DNA from: JAYSSF01 sp043772005
GTDB taxonomy: Bacteria > Patescibacteriota > Gracilibacteria > Absconditabacterales > Absconditicoccaceae
Assembly: GCA_043772005.1 (NCBI GenBank)
Contig: JAYVGP010000010.1
Location: 59,426 to 123,425, forward strand
Length of the DNA: 64,000 nucleotides
Reading direction: 5' to 3'
Shown here: positions 22,223 through 33,236 of the stretch, piece after piece
How positions within the stretch are numbered: the first letter of the stretch is position 1
Layout: each line of letters starts with the position of its first letter
The notes under the pieces: generated by a model
Told to the model about the DNA's origin: nothing
Seen by the model: only the letters and a program-made list of their open reading frames with translations
Databases searched by the model: none
Position numbers and translations under genes: made by a program

Positions 22223-23200
22223 CTAATAGCAAATTAATACAGTATCAGCAAAAGGGTGAAAACAATTCCGCTTCCTCACAGTAAATTTATATCACACATT
22301 CCAAGATTCTAATAATTTCTTGATCTCAAAAAAATCTTTTCCTCTGTGATATAATGATATGATAAGTACTGGTTTGCATTTCTTAATAACTTGCTCTGCT
22401 CAAATAACACTCTCATACTCAAATCATTCAATATCTCGCTTAATAAGTCAAACATCAAGTTCGCTCTTACTAACATAAGAATCAATGGTTGTAATTTCAA
22501 TATGATTGGTTCATTCTCAAATCTTTGCGCCAGCTCATCAATCAGATATCGTAGTGGTAATATTTTGATCACCAACTCACAACTCTACAGGAATAATTTT
22601 ATCTTCAAGATTATTATAACTGACAACATCAATAAGTTTTTTATAGTTATGCAGCTCAGGTTCAAAAGCATAGATAACGCTATTTGGAAACATATGAGCA
22701 AGCGGTACTGCCGTATCTCATATAAATGCACCACAATCCAAAATAGCTCTACCGTTTACACCATCACACAATCAAGGAAGTGTTTTCGATATATAGTAGT
22801 CATTTGTAAGATAAAGATAATGAAAATCAGGAAAGTATTTCCCCTTATTAGCAAGTACATATTGTGCAAAATCTTTTTGATCACTAATCAACCTTTCATC
22901 ATAAAGATCAGAGTAAAAACAATAGTTATTTTCGGCAATTAACCTAATATTCTCTAGAGATTTTTGAGCAAAAATTTTTCATTTATTATCAATTCAAGAT
23001 AGAAAACTATCAATCGAATAGTTATCATATAAATAGAATCTAAATCACTGAATCCGATTTTCTGTACTAATAGAGTCTCTAAATCGATAATTAATTCAAT
23101 TACTAAAAAAAGAAGACCAGGCCTTTAAACCATGGTACATTTTTTTAAAAAAGACCGGTCACTGAGAAATAAAATATAAGTAAATCTTAGTAAAAAGCAT
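22223..23200 (-). CDS. FkbM family methyltransferase
   Basis: 325 aa. Methyltransf_21 signatures: 'ILDCGAFIGDTAVPLA' (motif I), 'VIYAFEPELHNYKKL', 'EITTIDSYVSKSELD' and 'LIKRDIEGFEYESVIGAEQVI', where KxDIEGxE is the family hallmark and the Gly is UGA. FkbM enzymes O-methylate sugars and other small molecules. An N-terminal ~150-residue extension is glycan-locus specific. A 183-codon open frame on the opposite strand is only a shadow, produced by TCA complement of UGA. Confidence 0.9.
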
Positions 23201-23208
23201 ATTATAGA

Positions 23209-24105
23209 TTAAGATTTAAAAAAGATTACAGTTATAACATCTCACTTCCTTAATAAATTAGAAAGCAAATCAAAAGGATAAAATATAAAATATAAAAGCG
23301 GCCTTAAAATAGAAATTAACTTATCACTATATCATAATTTATATTTGAACAACAATAAAAGACTATTAGCTCAAGAAAATAAAGATTGATGATATATCTT
23401 ATCAATCTTTAGTCATGCTCATGTTCATAAAATAGATAGTGTTTTAGGGGACCAATTATATAAATGTCTAGGTGTATCTCTATTATACCAATAAGATCAA
23501 AACAGCTTCGCATACCAACTATCTTGGTTAGGAACCGAAATAACTAACTTGGAATCATTATTCATTAAGGAGCTAATTTTGAGCATATATTCTGTAGGTC
23601 TATCGAAATGTTCTAGTACGTGCCGTAGGGTAATTCGATCATATGTTTTATCAGAATCAAAAGTAAGAATATTGGGAGCATAAAATATATTATTTACCCA
23701 TCATCATTTACCCACCTCAAAACCACTGCAATCCCATCAATATGTACTTAAGAATTTGAAGTGAGAATTATTTCAACATCAAATATCAAGAAAATTTCAT
23801 CATCATAACCCACATGGATATTTAATTAATTTACCATAAAATACATATTTCAAGAAGTTAAATTTTCTATTTTGAAAAGAATTATATCAATTTCTAATAA
23901 TTCTCTCCATCCCATTTAATCATCATGTATACGAATAGTAGTCCTTGGGGTAATATTTTCATAATTGATTAGCATCAATTATGGTCTTCTCAAGACCACA
24001 CATAACACATTTTAATATCTCAAATTGATCTCTTGTTGCAGTGTGCGTATTATCAAATCAAGAAATATATTTTTTATATTCTCAATCACATAAGATACAA
24101 TTCAT
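23209..24105 (-). CDS. SAM-dependent methyltransferase with N-terminal zinc-ribbon-like motif
   Basis: 298 aa. The N-terminus has 'MNCILCDGEYKK' and 'LKCVMCGLEKT', two CxxC pairs that probably form a zinc ribbon. The methyltransferase core follows: 'NFLDIGCGNNSHFKFL', 'DRITLRHVLEHFDRP' and 'NNDSKLVISVPNQDSW'. This Methyltransf_12/23 layout with a Zn ribbon is common in glycan clusters. Several runs of two or three successive UGA(Gly) codons. Its start is 1 bp from the stop of the glycosyltransferase at 24107. Confidence 0.87.
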
Positions 24106-24106
24106 T

Positions 24107-25021
24107 TTAATAAATCTTGTTAAAAAATAAATACCTACAAATACCACTCAAGTATCATACTCCCCTAGTTATCATTACAATAGGAACATAGACTATATGA
24201 CTTAAATAATTCTCTCCGATAGTCCTCTGAATAGCTTTAATAAATAGTAGTATTAGTAATAGTACTACTCAACCTATCAATCACTTAGCAACACCTATCA
24301 AGCATAGTACAAGAACTAATCATATAATGAATAGTACCAATCGTCACTGATATTTTTTTAAATAAAAAATAATTTCACCACTACTCCATAATGAACTTCC
24401 TACTCGCTGACTATGATGATATATCTCCTCAAAAGACTCAGGATTGTTATGGTATGCGATCGGTCATGGCAATACTAAACTTGTTCATATCTTATGACTG
24501 AGATCATCATCGGTATAACCTTTACTTCCATCAAATCAACCTGCTTCTAGAAATATATCTTTACGTATTGCCCTAAATACTCATCATCTGACTTGTTTAG
24601 AGTCATAACTTGCTCTCACGAGAGAAAATGCTCTTGCGATCTTATTATCTTTATTTGCCACATACTCCCATCCATGTGCCGTACCAAGCTCATCTCATTG
24701 TACAATTGGCTTAATAAGTTCCTCAAGGTAATATATATCAAACATCATATCTGCATCGACAAATACAAGAATCTCTCACTTCGCTACACTTGCTCACCAG
24801 TTACGAGCCTTACCTGGTCAACCGTGCTCTTGATGCAAGATAATCAAACGATGAAATTTATTTTGATATCACTGCACTATCTCCACAGTACGATCAGTGC
24901 TCCCATCATCAATCATAATAAGTTCAAAATGCTGAAATGATTGAAGCATCAAACTATCAAGACATCTTCATATATATTTTTCCTCATTATACATAGGAAT
25001 AACTACAGACACTTGTCACAT
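24107..25021 (-). CDS. family 2 glycosyltransferase, membrane-anchored
   Basis: 304 aa. Opens 'MGQVSVVIPMYNEEKYIGRC' (second residue Gly by UGA) and has 'HFELIMIDDGSTDRTVEIV', 'HGGPGKARNWGASVAKGEIL', 'VFVDADMMFD' (DAD metal site) and 'DGSKGYTDDDLSHKIG'. The C-terminal ~70 residues contain two hydrophobic helices, as in polyprenyl-phosphate GT2 enzymes. The sugar is unknown; membrane anchoring suggests work on a lipid carrier. Confidence 0.92.
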
Positions 25022-25131
25022 TCTATAGAAGTCAGATCAGATTAAAAATATCTAGCACACTTATTTCCAAAAATCCAAAAAAAACACCGAGTACTATGAT
25101 TATAGCCACAAGAATAGTATCTCAAGGTTAT

Positions 25132-25794
25132 CTACTGAAGCTGAGTTTGAAGTTCTGCTAATTGAAGCTTAAGATAATTTGTGATATTATGCATAAGAGT
25201 AGAGTGCATATCTTCGATAATACCATAGTCTTTAGAATCTATAACAATAGTATCATCGCATAAATCTTTTGCCTGTCATCAATCAAATCACAACCATCCC
25301 ACCGTAGTCATCCCAATTTTTTTCGCCATCTGCAAAACTCTAATAATATTTTTTGAGTTTCAACTTCAAGTGATCACCAATAATAAATCTCAGGACTTTC
25401 ACTTAGAAGCTAGCGGCAAACTAAAGATATGCTCAAATCAATCAGGAAGATCATTGGCTACAGCAGTCATAAGAGGAACATTATCTCAAAGATTTTCTAT
25501 AGTAAAGGGATAATGCTCAATAAGAGTATAAGGAGTCTTACCATAAATAGTCTTAGTAAGATCAGCGACTAAATGCGTAGCAGTTGCCCAACTTCATCAG
25601 TTTCCTGCAACAAAAACCGCATTACCATTTAGCCATGTTTGAAGGATCAATCAATTAGCTCTATCGATACTATCATAATCCAGTCAATTGATTGCTCAAC
25701 TAAGATCGCTATAATACTGCCTCGTCTTAAGCGAGATATTCTGCAAATGCAAAAGATTCTCTCTATTCTCAACTATAACGTTTTTTGATAACAT
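25132..25794 (-). CDS. gmhA: sedoheptulose-7-phosphate isomerase (SIS domain)
   Basis: 220 aa. SIS fold: 'GNAVFVAGNGGSWATATHLVADLTK' spans the phosphosugar loop (residues ~55-80), then 'DLLLVITGSGNSKNII' and 'MTTVGWLGFDGGQAKDL'. It turns sedoheptulose-7-P into D-glycero-D-manno-heptose-7-P, the first heptose step. It belongs with gmhB, hddC and hddA in this locus. UGA encodes most Gly of the phosphate loop. Family match is clear, the pathway assignment rests on the neighbours. Confidence 0.88.
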
Positions 25795-25955
25795 AACTAT
25801 AAAAATAACAAAATAAAACAAAAATACTTATAAAATTAACAAACATAGTGTAGCAATCGTAAATCACAATGCAATACTAATTGTCTATAATAGCAAAAAA
25901 ATAACGGAAATTTTATTGACAACAACTAGAGAATTTTAAGAAATCAATAAATTTA

Positions 25956-26468
25956 CTAAAAAAAAGATATTATTATTTCACAATAATTAATAATTTTATC
26001 CTTGTCAATAAGTAGTGTATGTACTCATGCTGAAACTCATGCTTCAATATCCGTCTGTGAATCTCAGACAAACAGACACTGCGAAGGATCTAACAGTGGA
26101 AATTGTTTTAGAATAGATAATATCATACCAGGTTTAGGTTTTCTACAATCACATTGCTCTGATCTCAAATGAGGACAAAAAAGAATTTGTGAAATATGTC
26201 ATCATTGCTTTCAAAGCTCCTCAATCATATAGCCATGTAGCTTCATAAGAGAGTCTTGAGTCATCATACCTCTTCATACGCACTGTTGATTGGTAATCAC
26301 AAATATAGGAATATGTAAATCTGATATCCTTCTAATCAGGTCAACTACGCCTGGAGCCCATTTAAAATCTTCGATAGTTGTAATATATTCTCATTCTTCC
26401 GCGCCAAGATTAATAACCCCATCCCTATCAAGAAATAATGCTTTGGCCGAGATAAATCAATCAATCAT
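25956..26468 (-). CDS. gmhB: D-glycero-D-manno-heptose 1,7-bisphosphate phosphatase (HAD-IIIA)
   Basis: 170 aa, the usual GmhB length. HAD motifs: 'ALFLDRDGVINLGAEEGEYI' (I, DxD), 'IFVITNQQCVGRGMM' (II, TNQ), 'CRKPKPGMI' (III) with 'FCPHLRSEQCDCRKP' giving the zinc-loop Cys/His typical of GmhB, and 'VGDSQTDIEAGVSAG' (IV). It removes the 7-phosphate to give heptose-1-P. Separated from gmhA by 161 bp and from hddC by 224 bp without other genes. Confidence 0.9.
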
Positions 26469-26692
26469 AATATCATAATTCGATATAAAGCATATGTTGT
26501 ATAAATATTTGTAAATAAAAGACTAATCTAAAAACAGGTAGCAAATTATATTATAAATAAATATAGCAATAGAAAAATTTTGAGACTTACAGCTACCAGG
26601 TTTAGCTGGTTACATATGCAGGATAGGTCGCACAATACCCAATAGTATATTATATTTAGATATTAAAAAAGTATTTCAAATTAATCAGCGCA

Positions 26693-27412
26693 TTATAATA
26701 ATCTTATTCTTTCTTGAGCTATTGCTAAATTTTCAAAGGTTCATATATCTATCATAAAATCACGACTTGGATATCACAGTATCTTTCATCCTCTTGCCAA
26801 TAATTTCGGGAAAAAATCAAATCCAAAATCAGCAAATCACATATGTCAAATATGCTGCATAAAAGAGTGTTTTTTAATAATATAGATACCAGCATTCGCC
26901 CAATACGAAACTACTTGTTCAGGTTTTGGTTTCTCAATAAACTCTTGAATATATCATAATTCATCTAATACTGCCATACCCTTTTGGGTAATATTTTCTT
27001 CGTGGTATAATACCACTAATGCATCAAATTCCTTATCAGAAGCATATTCCATGAGTTTAGCATAATCTAGCTCTATTAGGTTATCCCCATAGATAACCAA
27101 AAAAATATCATCGAGATTATCAACTTGTTTCATGACTCCTCCGGCAGTACCCAAAATTTCTCATTCTTCATGAGAGATTTTTACCACTAAACTAAATTTA
27201 TGATTAGCAGCATACTCCTCAATTTGCTCACTCAAATAAAAGGAGTTAATAAAAACTTCATCAATTCAACACTGACTGAGTGATTGTAGATGATAATCCA
27301 ACAAAGGCCTTCAGCCAATCTCAATTAGTGGTTTAGGGGTAGTTAGAGTAAGTGGTCTGAGTCTTGTCCCATATCATGCAGCCAAAATAAATGCTTGTTT
27401 AATGAGATTCAT
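26693..27412 (-). CDS. hddC: heptose-1-phosphate guanylyltransferase-like nucleotidyltransferase
   Basis: 239 aa. Sugar-phosphate nucleotidyltransferase: 'QAFILAAGYGTRLRPLTLTT' (signature, Gly by UGA), 'KPLIEIGGRPLLDYHL', 'EILGTAGGVMKQV', 'FLVIYGDNLIELDY' (GDN for GD/N metal site) and 'FIEKPKPEQV'. Sequence alone gives a mannose-1-P guanylyl- or glucose-1-P thymidylyl-like enzyme. With hddA, gmhA and gmhB present, GDP transfer to D-glycero-alpha-D-manno-heptose-1-P is the best guess. Overlaps galE by 14 bp. Confidence 0.82.
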
Positions 27413-28379
27413 GGTGTGACTGTAAAAATATAAACGCCGTCCTTACAATGTCATCAATGGACGTATATTTAGGCCTCCAAGACAAAAGTTCTATCGCTTT
27501 CTTATTGTCCGCAATTAGTATACTAGGATCTCATTTTCTTCTTGGAGCTACAACATAGGGGAACTTTTTACCACTAACTCTTTCTACTGCCCCAATGATT
27601 TCCTTAACGGAAAATCATTTTCAAATACCCAGATTACATTGTTCACAAATACCATTATCTAATTGAGATAATCATAAAACATGAGCAGTTGCAAGATCTT
27701 CTACATGGATAAAATCTCTAATTCCAGTTCCATCCGGCGTTGGATAATCATCTCCAAAAACAATAAAAGAGTCTCTTTTACCCAAGGATGCAAGAATAGC
27801 ACATGGTATCACATGAGTTTCTGGTGTATGTAATTCTCAAATAGATCAATCACTACTAGCTCACGATGCACAAAAGTATCTAAAAGAAATACTACTTATA
27901 TTGTAGGCCACATGATACCAATGCAATATCTGTTCAAATAGTAGTTTACTATGTCAGTATGGATTAGTAGGGTTTTTGGGATGAGATTCCGTAATAATCT
28001 CACTCTCCGGTTCTCAATAAACAGATGCTGACGAAGAAAAGATAATTTTCTTAACTCCAAATTTATTCATTGTATTAAGTAAGTTTAATCCTCAAGTTAG
28101 ATTATTAATATAGTATTTATCAGGATGATCGACACTATCTGGTACGCTCGCGTAAGCTGCAAAGTGAATAACGGCATCAATTGTATATTTTTCAAAAGCA
28201 GCTTCAAGATCTTGAATATTTCTTAAGTCTCCAACAAAAATCTCATTTCAAATAATAGACTCCTGATGTCATAACTCCAAATTATCGAAAATAATTGAAT
28301 TATATCATTGTTTATTAAGCTCTCTCACGGTATGACTACCAATATAACCAGCTCATCCTGTTACTAAGATATTTTTCAT
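27399..28379 (-). CDS. galE: UDP-glucose 4-epimerase
   Basis: 326 aa. Extended short-chain dehydrogenase: N-terminal 'ILVTGGAGYIGSHTVRELNK' (NAD-binding GxxGxxG, second Gly by UGA), 'AVIHFAAYASVPDSV', 'KIIFSSSASVYGEPE' , catalytic 'NPYGHSKLLFEQIL' (YxxxK), and 'PDGTGIRDFIHVEDLATAHV', a strong GalE signature. It interconverts UDP-glucose and UDP-galactose for glycan assembly. Overlaps hddC at one end and the glycosyltransferase stop (28364) at the other. Confidence 0.94.
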
Positions 28380-29515
28380 AGTTGGTATCTATTAAATAAG
28401 TAAAACATAAATGAAAAATAAACAATCTGAATACTCAAGATAAAGAAAAATAAACCATATATTCAAAGTTTAATCTGATTAAAACCAATAGTTTGAGTAT
28501 TTATCCAAGAGATCAATACTACTAAGTGCAATAATAATCATACAATAAAACTCATACCGCCCACCATAACTCACTTTTCAAAACTAAACCATTCTTTAAT
28601 TTGCTCACTCAATACCGAAACTCTAAACTCTTTGAGATAAGAAAAACACTGAGTCAAGACTCACATTTGAAATATAAATCATCACAAAGTGGTACAAATA
28701 AGACCTAGAAATAAGTAATAAGTGCCAAACGTAACATTACCAATGGTTATTGGACCAAAGATTTGGGATAATAATATCAATATACCAATAATCCCAATAA
28801 TGCTACCGAGCTTCATAAAGATTACTTCCGATGCTAGTAACCAAATATATTTCATATTCTGCCATCAAGCCTTCCAAGGAGTGAGATGAGGTTGTCTTCA
28901 TTTTTGATCAGGATGAAGCGATACAGGAATCTCAGTCATTTTAAGATTACATAATACTCATTTTATAACCATTTCTGAGGCATATTCCCACGCTGGAGAC
29001 TCTAGCTTCATCATTCTAAGTGATTCTATAGTTAGCGCTCTTAATCATGAATTACAGTCAGATATTCATGCGCTAAAAAATAGATTAATAAAAAATGTAA
29101 GTAGTGGAGTACCTATGTACCTATTTTTCCAAGGCATAGCTCATGGTTTGATATCTCATTTCAATCTCGTACCCATCACAAAATCATATCATTCATCTAG
29201 TTTTTCAATAAATAAGTTCATCTCCATAAAATCATATGTACCATCACTATCTCACATAATTATATAATCACCATTGATTCGTTCTAAGCTTCTCTTATAC
29301 TGATATCATAATCCAATTTTTGGCACAACAAATACTCTAGCGCCCATACTTCTCGCAATACTAACTGTTTTATCAGTTGATGAAGCGTCCACAATAATAA
29401 TTTCTCACTTTAAATCATATCTTTGAAATGCATCTTTGACTCTTTGTAGCACAGCTCATATATTAAGCTCTTCGTTCAAGGCTGGTATAACCACACTAAT
29501 AAACTTGCTTGTCAT
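28364..29515 (-). CDS. family 2 glycosyltransferase, DPM1-like with C-terminal membrane helices
   Basis: 383 aa. 'FISVVIPALNEELNIGAVL', 'GEIIIVDASSTDKTVSIA', 'GLGYQYKRSLERINGDYIIM', 'GDSDGTYDFMEMN' (DSD metal site) and 'DEGYDFVMGTRLKGDI' match dolichyl/polyprenyl-phosphate sugar synthases. About four hydrophobic helices fill the last 140 residues. Such enzymes load a sugar on a polyprenyl carrier, which GtrA-type proteins (next gene) and GT-C-type enzymes then use. Confidence 0.92.
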
Positions 29516-29912
29516 AACGACGACTATTAAATAATAAATATTGTACAATATAGTTTAGCACACTAATAACAAGAGATATTACTAATAAGGATGTACTATT
29601 AGATCAAATAATAGCCTTAATATAAGGCACTCCCACATAATTCGTAAGCATAATAAACAACAATATAACAGTAAACCAAAAAGTCTGACTATTTAAGTAT
29701 CATCTTTGCTTATTTTGAAAGGTAAAATTCTTCTGGAGGTAAAATACCGCGGTCATATTAAATATAAAAATCAGCAATAACGACCAAACAAGAGGCTTAT
29801 GAAAATAATCTGAAACAATATACGTAATAGCCCAATTACCAAATAAAGATAATCAACCTACCAAATAGAATTTGATTACTTTTTTTGTAAAAGCATGTAT
29901 ATTTGAGTTCAT
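29496..29912 (-). CDS. GtrA-like membrane protein
   Basis: 138 aa with four predicted membrane helices, the usual GtrA size and topology. The 'FYLQKNFTFQNKQR' segment between helices 2 and 3 is the family's hallmark basic loop. GtrA proteins are thought to flip or hand over polyprenyl-phosphate-linked sugars. It overlaps the DPM1-like gene by 20 bp and the methyltransferase by 37 bp, so the three are translationally coupled. Confidence 0.85.
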
Positions 29913-30598
29913 AGAGTCTTTGATTTAGGCGTAAATAGAAATAGTCGATATACAAAAGTAAAAAGAGCTTTTTTCCATACTGTCATCTCACCATACTGAA
30001 TACTTTTCGCAGTTCATATCAAATTACTATGCACCATTTTCTGTAAGTCATACCATGGAAATCATTTTTTATAAGAAAAGATAGTCTGAACATTATACTG
30101 AGCAAAATCATCTTCCAGCTCTTGAAGAGAAAAATGCTTAACGTGCCCATTAACGAGATCAGATTCATATCTTTTACCTGATTGCGTACTGAGAATAATG
30201 TATCATCAAGAAGAAATCAGCTTAGATAAATTTCAAACTACTTGATGCCGATCTACAATATGTTCAATAACCTCACTACATATAACAACATCATAAGTTC
30301 TTGCTGATAGTAACGGTAGTCACAAATCTCAATAAGAAAAATCAATATCAGGTCGTTTCACCTTATTAATATCAGTAACAGCTTTAGAATAATCTATACC
30401 GTGCATTGTAACATCTGCTGTTCAATATTTATCCTTTAATACAGAAACTAAATATCAATCACCACATCAACAGTCTAAGATACTTTTTGGAGAAAGAGAG
30501 CAAAGAGTATCAAGAATAAATTTATTTCTCATTCTCACTGATGGATGATAAGGATGGGATTGGTTATCATTCCAATATGTTTCATAATTTAGCATCAT
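29876..30598 (-). CDS. class I SAM-dependent methyltransferase
   Basis: 240 aa. 'ILDCGCGDGYLVSVL' (motif I), 'MHGIDYSKAVTDI', 'VVICSEVIEHIVDRH' and 'SSGGYIILSTQSGKR' form the standard core. A basic, Phe-rich C-terminal third may sit at the membrane. Two adjacent ATG codons start it (30598 or 30595); I give the longer form. Fifth methyltransferase of the locus; substrate unknown. Confidence 0.87.
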
Positions 30599-32025
30599 TG
30601 ATTAATTTTATCATAAAGTGGGTAAAGAGAGAGTCAGCTTGCTAAAACAATAAAGACAACTATTCATACAGGATATCTTATAAAAGCGAAGTGAGTGAGT
30701 AAGCCAAGTCATTGAACATTACTATATAGCACAATAAGATACAACAGTAATAGCACTAAAGATAGTCAAATAATATAATCATTAATCATATACATACGCT
30801 TCTTCTGCATAATCAAACTGTATATCCAGTATAGAAGTCCCAATAGGTAAACCATAAAAAGAAGTAAGTAATCAGTATGATAAAATGCTTGACTGAAAGG
30901 AGCACCTAAAACTCCACTCTCTCCTATGTTTTTAAGTATAGACGCAAACATTCCTCATGACAATCATACTCATCATGTATTCATCTCCACAGCACTTGGA
31001 TAACTTAACACAATAAGCTTAGAAGCAATAAAACTCAAAACCAATGAAGCAAAAAGAGTAACGATAGTTTTCTTTACGAACTGAAAAGAATATGCTTTTC
31101 ACTGTATAGCTATATAGAATCATATATACGAAATTAATACTATGAAAATAGTGATCAACGATTCATTTCTAATCAATCATAGCATAAAAATAATGGGCGC
31201 TATGATCATAGCATAGCTAAACTTGCGATGATCAGAAGAAATTAGCAGCACAGCTATTGTCACCAAGAAATATCACGTAGGGAAATTCCAGTAAGAACCA
31301 ATTGAATGAACAAATATAAAAGGCAAAGATATATATATATATGAATAAATAAATGCATATAATAAGTCTGTCTTTTTATATAGAAATCAAAGTAGCAGTA
31401 AAAAGCTCATTAGAAGAACTAATGGAGAAATAATATTAGTATATCAAACAATAGATTGTGTAGTTAGAAGAAAATATGAGTCGATTAGTCATGCCATAGG
31501 TAACCTTGATAGATCACTACCCAAATACTCTGGACTAGTTTTATCCAAAATGAGACTATGATTATAAGTAAATATCTTGGTTTTCATATCCCATCATGCC
31601 ACCGCATCTTCATCATATGTTGGCATATGTATGTTAGTGGTAAATGCCATGGTAATTTTAACCAAACAGTAAATACTTACAAATATAATAAGGCATCTTT
31701 TCCGCGTTGCAAGAGCAAAAAATGAGTCTCTTATATGAAGAATATCTTCTTTAAGAGGAGATACTATATCTCAAATAGATATAGAACCAGAATATATATA
31801 TCGTCACAAAACACCAATAATTCAGATAAAGATTACCAATGGTGATAAGATAGTAATAGAGTTAAAGGCAAATCACTGAACAAACATACCAGTTACCAAA
31901 ACACTCAATCCTATACTGAAACTCAATGATATTAAAACAAAAACAGAAAAGGATTTGTTCCGTCAAGTAAGAATCAGTAAAGCATATCACGTAAAAACTG
32001 CTAATAATATTTGCATAAGAATCAT
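30589..32025 (-). CDS. polytopic membrane protein (possible GT-C-type glycosyltransferase)
   Basis: 478 aa with about 10-12 hydrophobic segments. The stretch 'TNIHMPTYDEDAVAGWDMKT' (residues ~130-150) has an acidic 'DED' in an extracytoplasmic loop after an early helix, as in GT-C polyprenyl-dependent glycosyltransferases (GT39/83-like). That and the DPM1-like and GtrA neighbours support a sugar-transfer role, but no family motif is certain. Overlaps the methyltransferase by 10 bp; 7 bp follow the upstream gene. Confidence 0.6.
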
Positions 32026-32032
32026 TATGATG

Positions 32033-33079
32033 TTATTTTGTTATAGTATAAATTTTGGCATAGGCGCTATATTCAATAATTTTATCTATTTGTAGTTTCA
32101 TTCACTGTATAGTTAAGGTAGAACTACTTGAGTCAAATACCGGATCTTTGTATCACATACCATTATTCGGTCACATGGGGTTATAATAGATAATGTAATC
32201 TGATCAAGTTAGTAGTCCAATTCTATTATGAGGATAATTATGATATCTTCATTCAAAATCAAAAGGATAAGGCGCAGAAAAATATGTTTTCTGCCCTGGT
32301 AAAGTATTTTGTTGAATAAAGACTAAAAAACCATAATAGTCAGAATTTCATAATCTAGCATTCATCATAATACTTTCTGTATTATGTACGGCATGTTGAT
32401 ATATTTTAACTTGATTTAAAGTAGCAAAAAAATCAAAGAAAAGCCAGAAAAAAGTAATTATTGCAACTCCAGAAAATAATCGTATATTCTTTCTTTTATT
32501 CTCAATATTATAAAGATATCATACAAAACATATTAATAATAATAATATAATCCACCAGAAAAATACTTGATTTATATATTTACCATTCCACATTGGACCT
32601 TCTAAGAAGTTAATAGTTCTCGGATTGTATTCTTTATATTGCATAGCTTCACGAAATCATTGAACAACCTTATCTCAAAAAGATAAAGATCATAAAGATA
32701 CTTGGGCATTATCTGCACTAATACTCCCTACAAAAACAATTCACAGTTGCACATCAGAAGGTATTTCTCCTTGTGAGGAATTAATGATAAGAATATAATC
32801 TAACTGATTCTGAATTATATTTTGCTGTCATAGTGGAACCAATTGTCCATTTTGACCTACAGCCCCAATTACCAACTGTCACTGCCCTTTGAGTCATTCA
32901 ATCTTCACACTATCATACGATCCCTTATCTCACAGTAAGATAAAGCATTGTTGAGTACACTGAAAAGATAATCATTGACTTGATTCACTATATGTAGTAA
33001 ATCACTGTTGTTGATAAGAAAAAACTCCAAATGGAATAATAAGAGTAATAATAACTAATGAATAAATGAGGTATTTCAT
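32033..33079 (-). CDS. exported/membrane protein of the glycan locus, unknown function
   Basis: 348 aa. N-terminal signal or anchor helix ('YLIYSLVIITLIIPFGVFSY'), a beta-rich extracytoplasmic domain of ~165 residues, two membrane helices near the middle ('FFWWIILLLLICFVGYLY' and 'LFSGVAIITFFWLFFDFF'), and a soluble C-terminal domain. 'YEQ/YAPYPFDFEGRYHNYP'-type Tyr/Pro-rich stretch (residues ~270-285). I do not recognise the family. Position next to the GT-C-like protein suggests a shared step. Confidence 0.55.
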
Positions 33080-33236
33080 ATAACAATATAGTAAAATAAT
33101 AGAATCTTATAATTAATCAATAAAATATTATCTTGAGTTACGAGTTTATATTAGACTTTTAGTTTATAACATTGGTGTAAGAGAATTATAATTACCATTA
33201 CATAGCTGATGAATATCAATATTGGTACAATTTACT

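Noticed and set aside
22391..22942. A 183-codon open frame on the plus strand, the longest of that strand region
   Set aside because: It is antisense to the FkbM methyltransferase, which has strong motifs on the minus strand. UGA codons of the sense gene become TCA on this strand, which keeps it open by chance.
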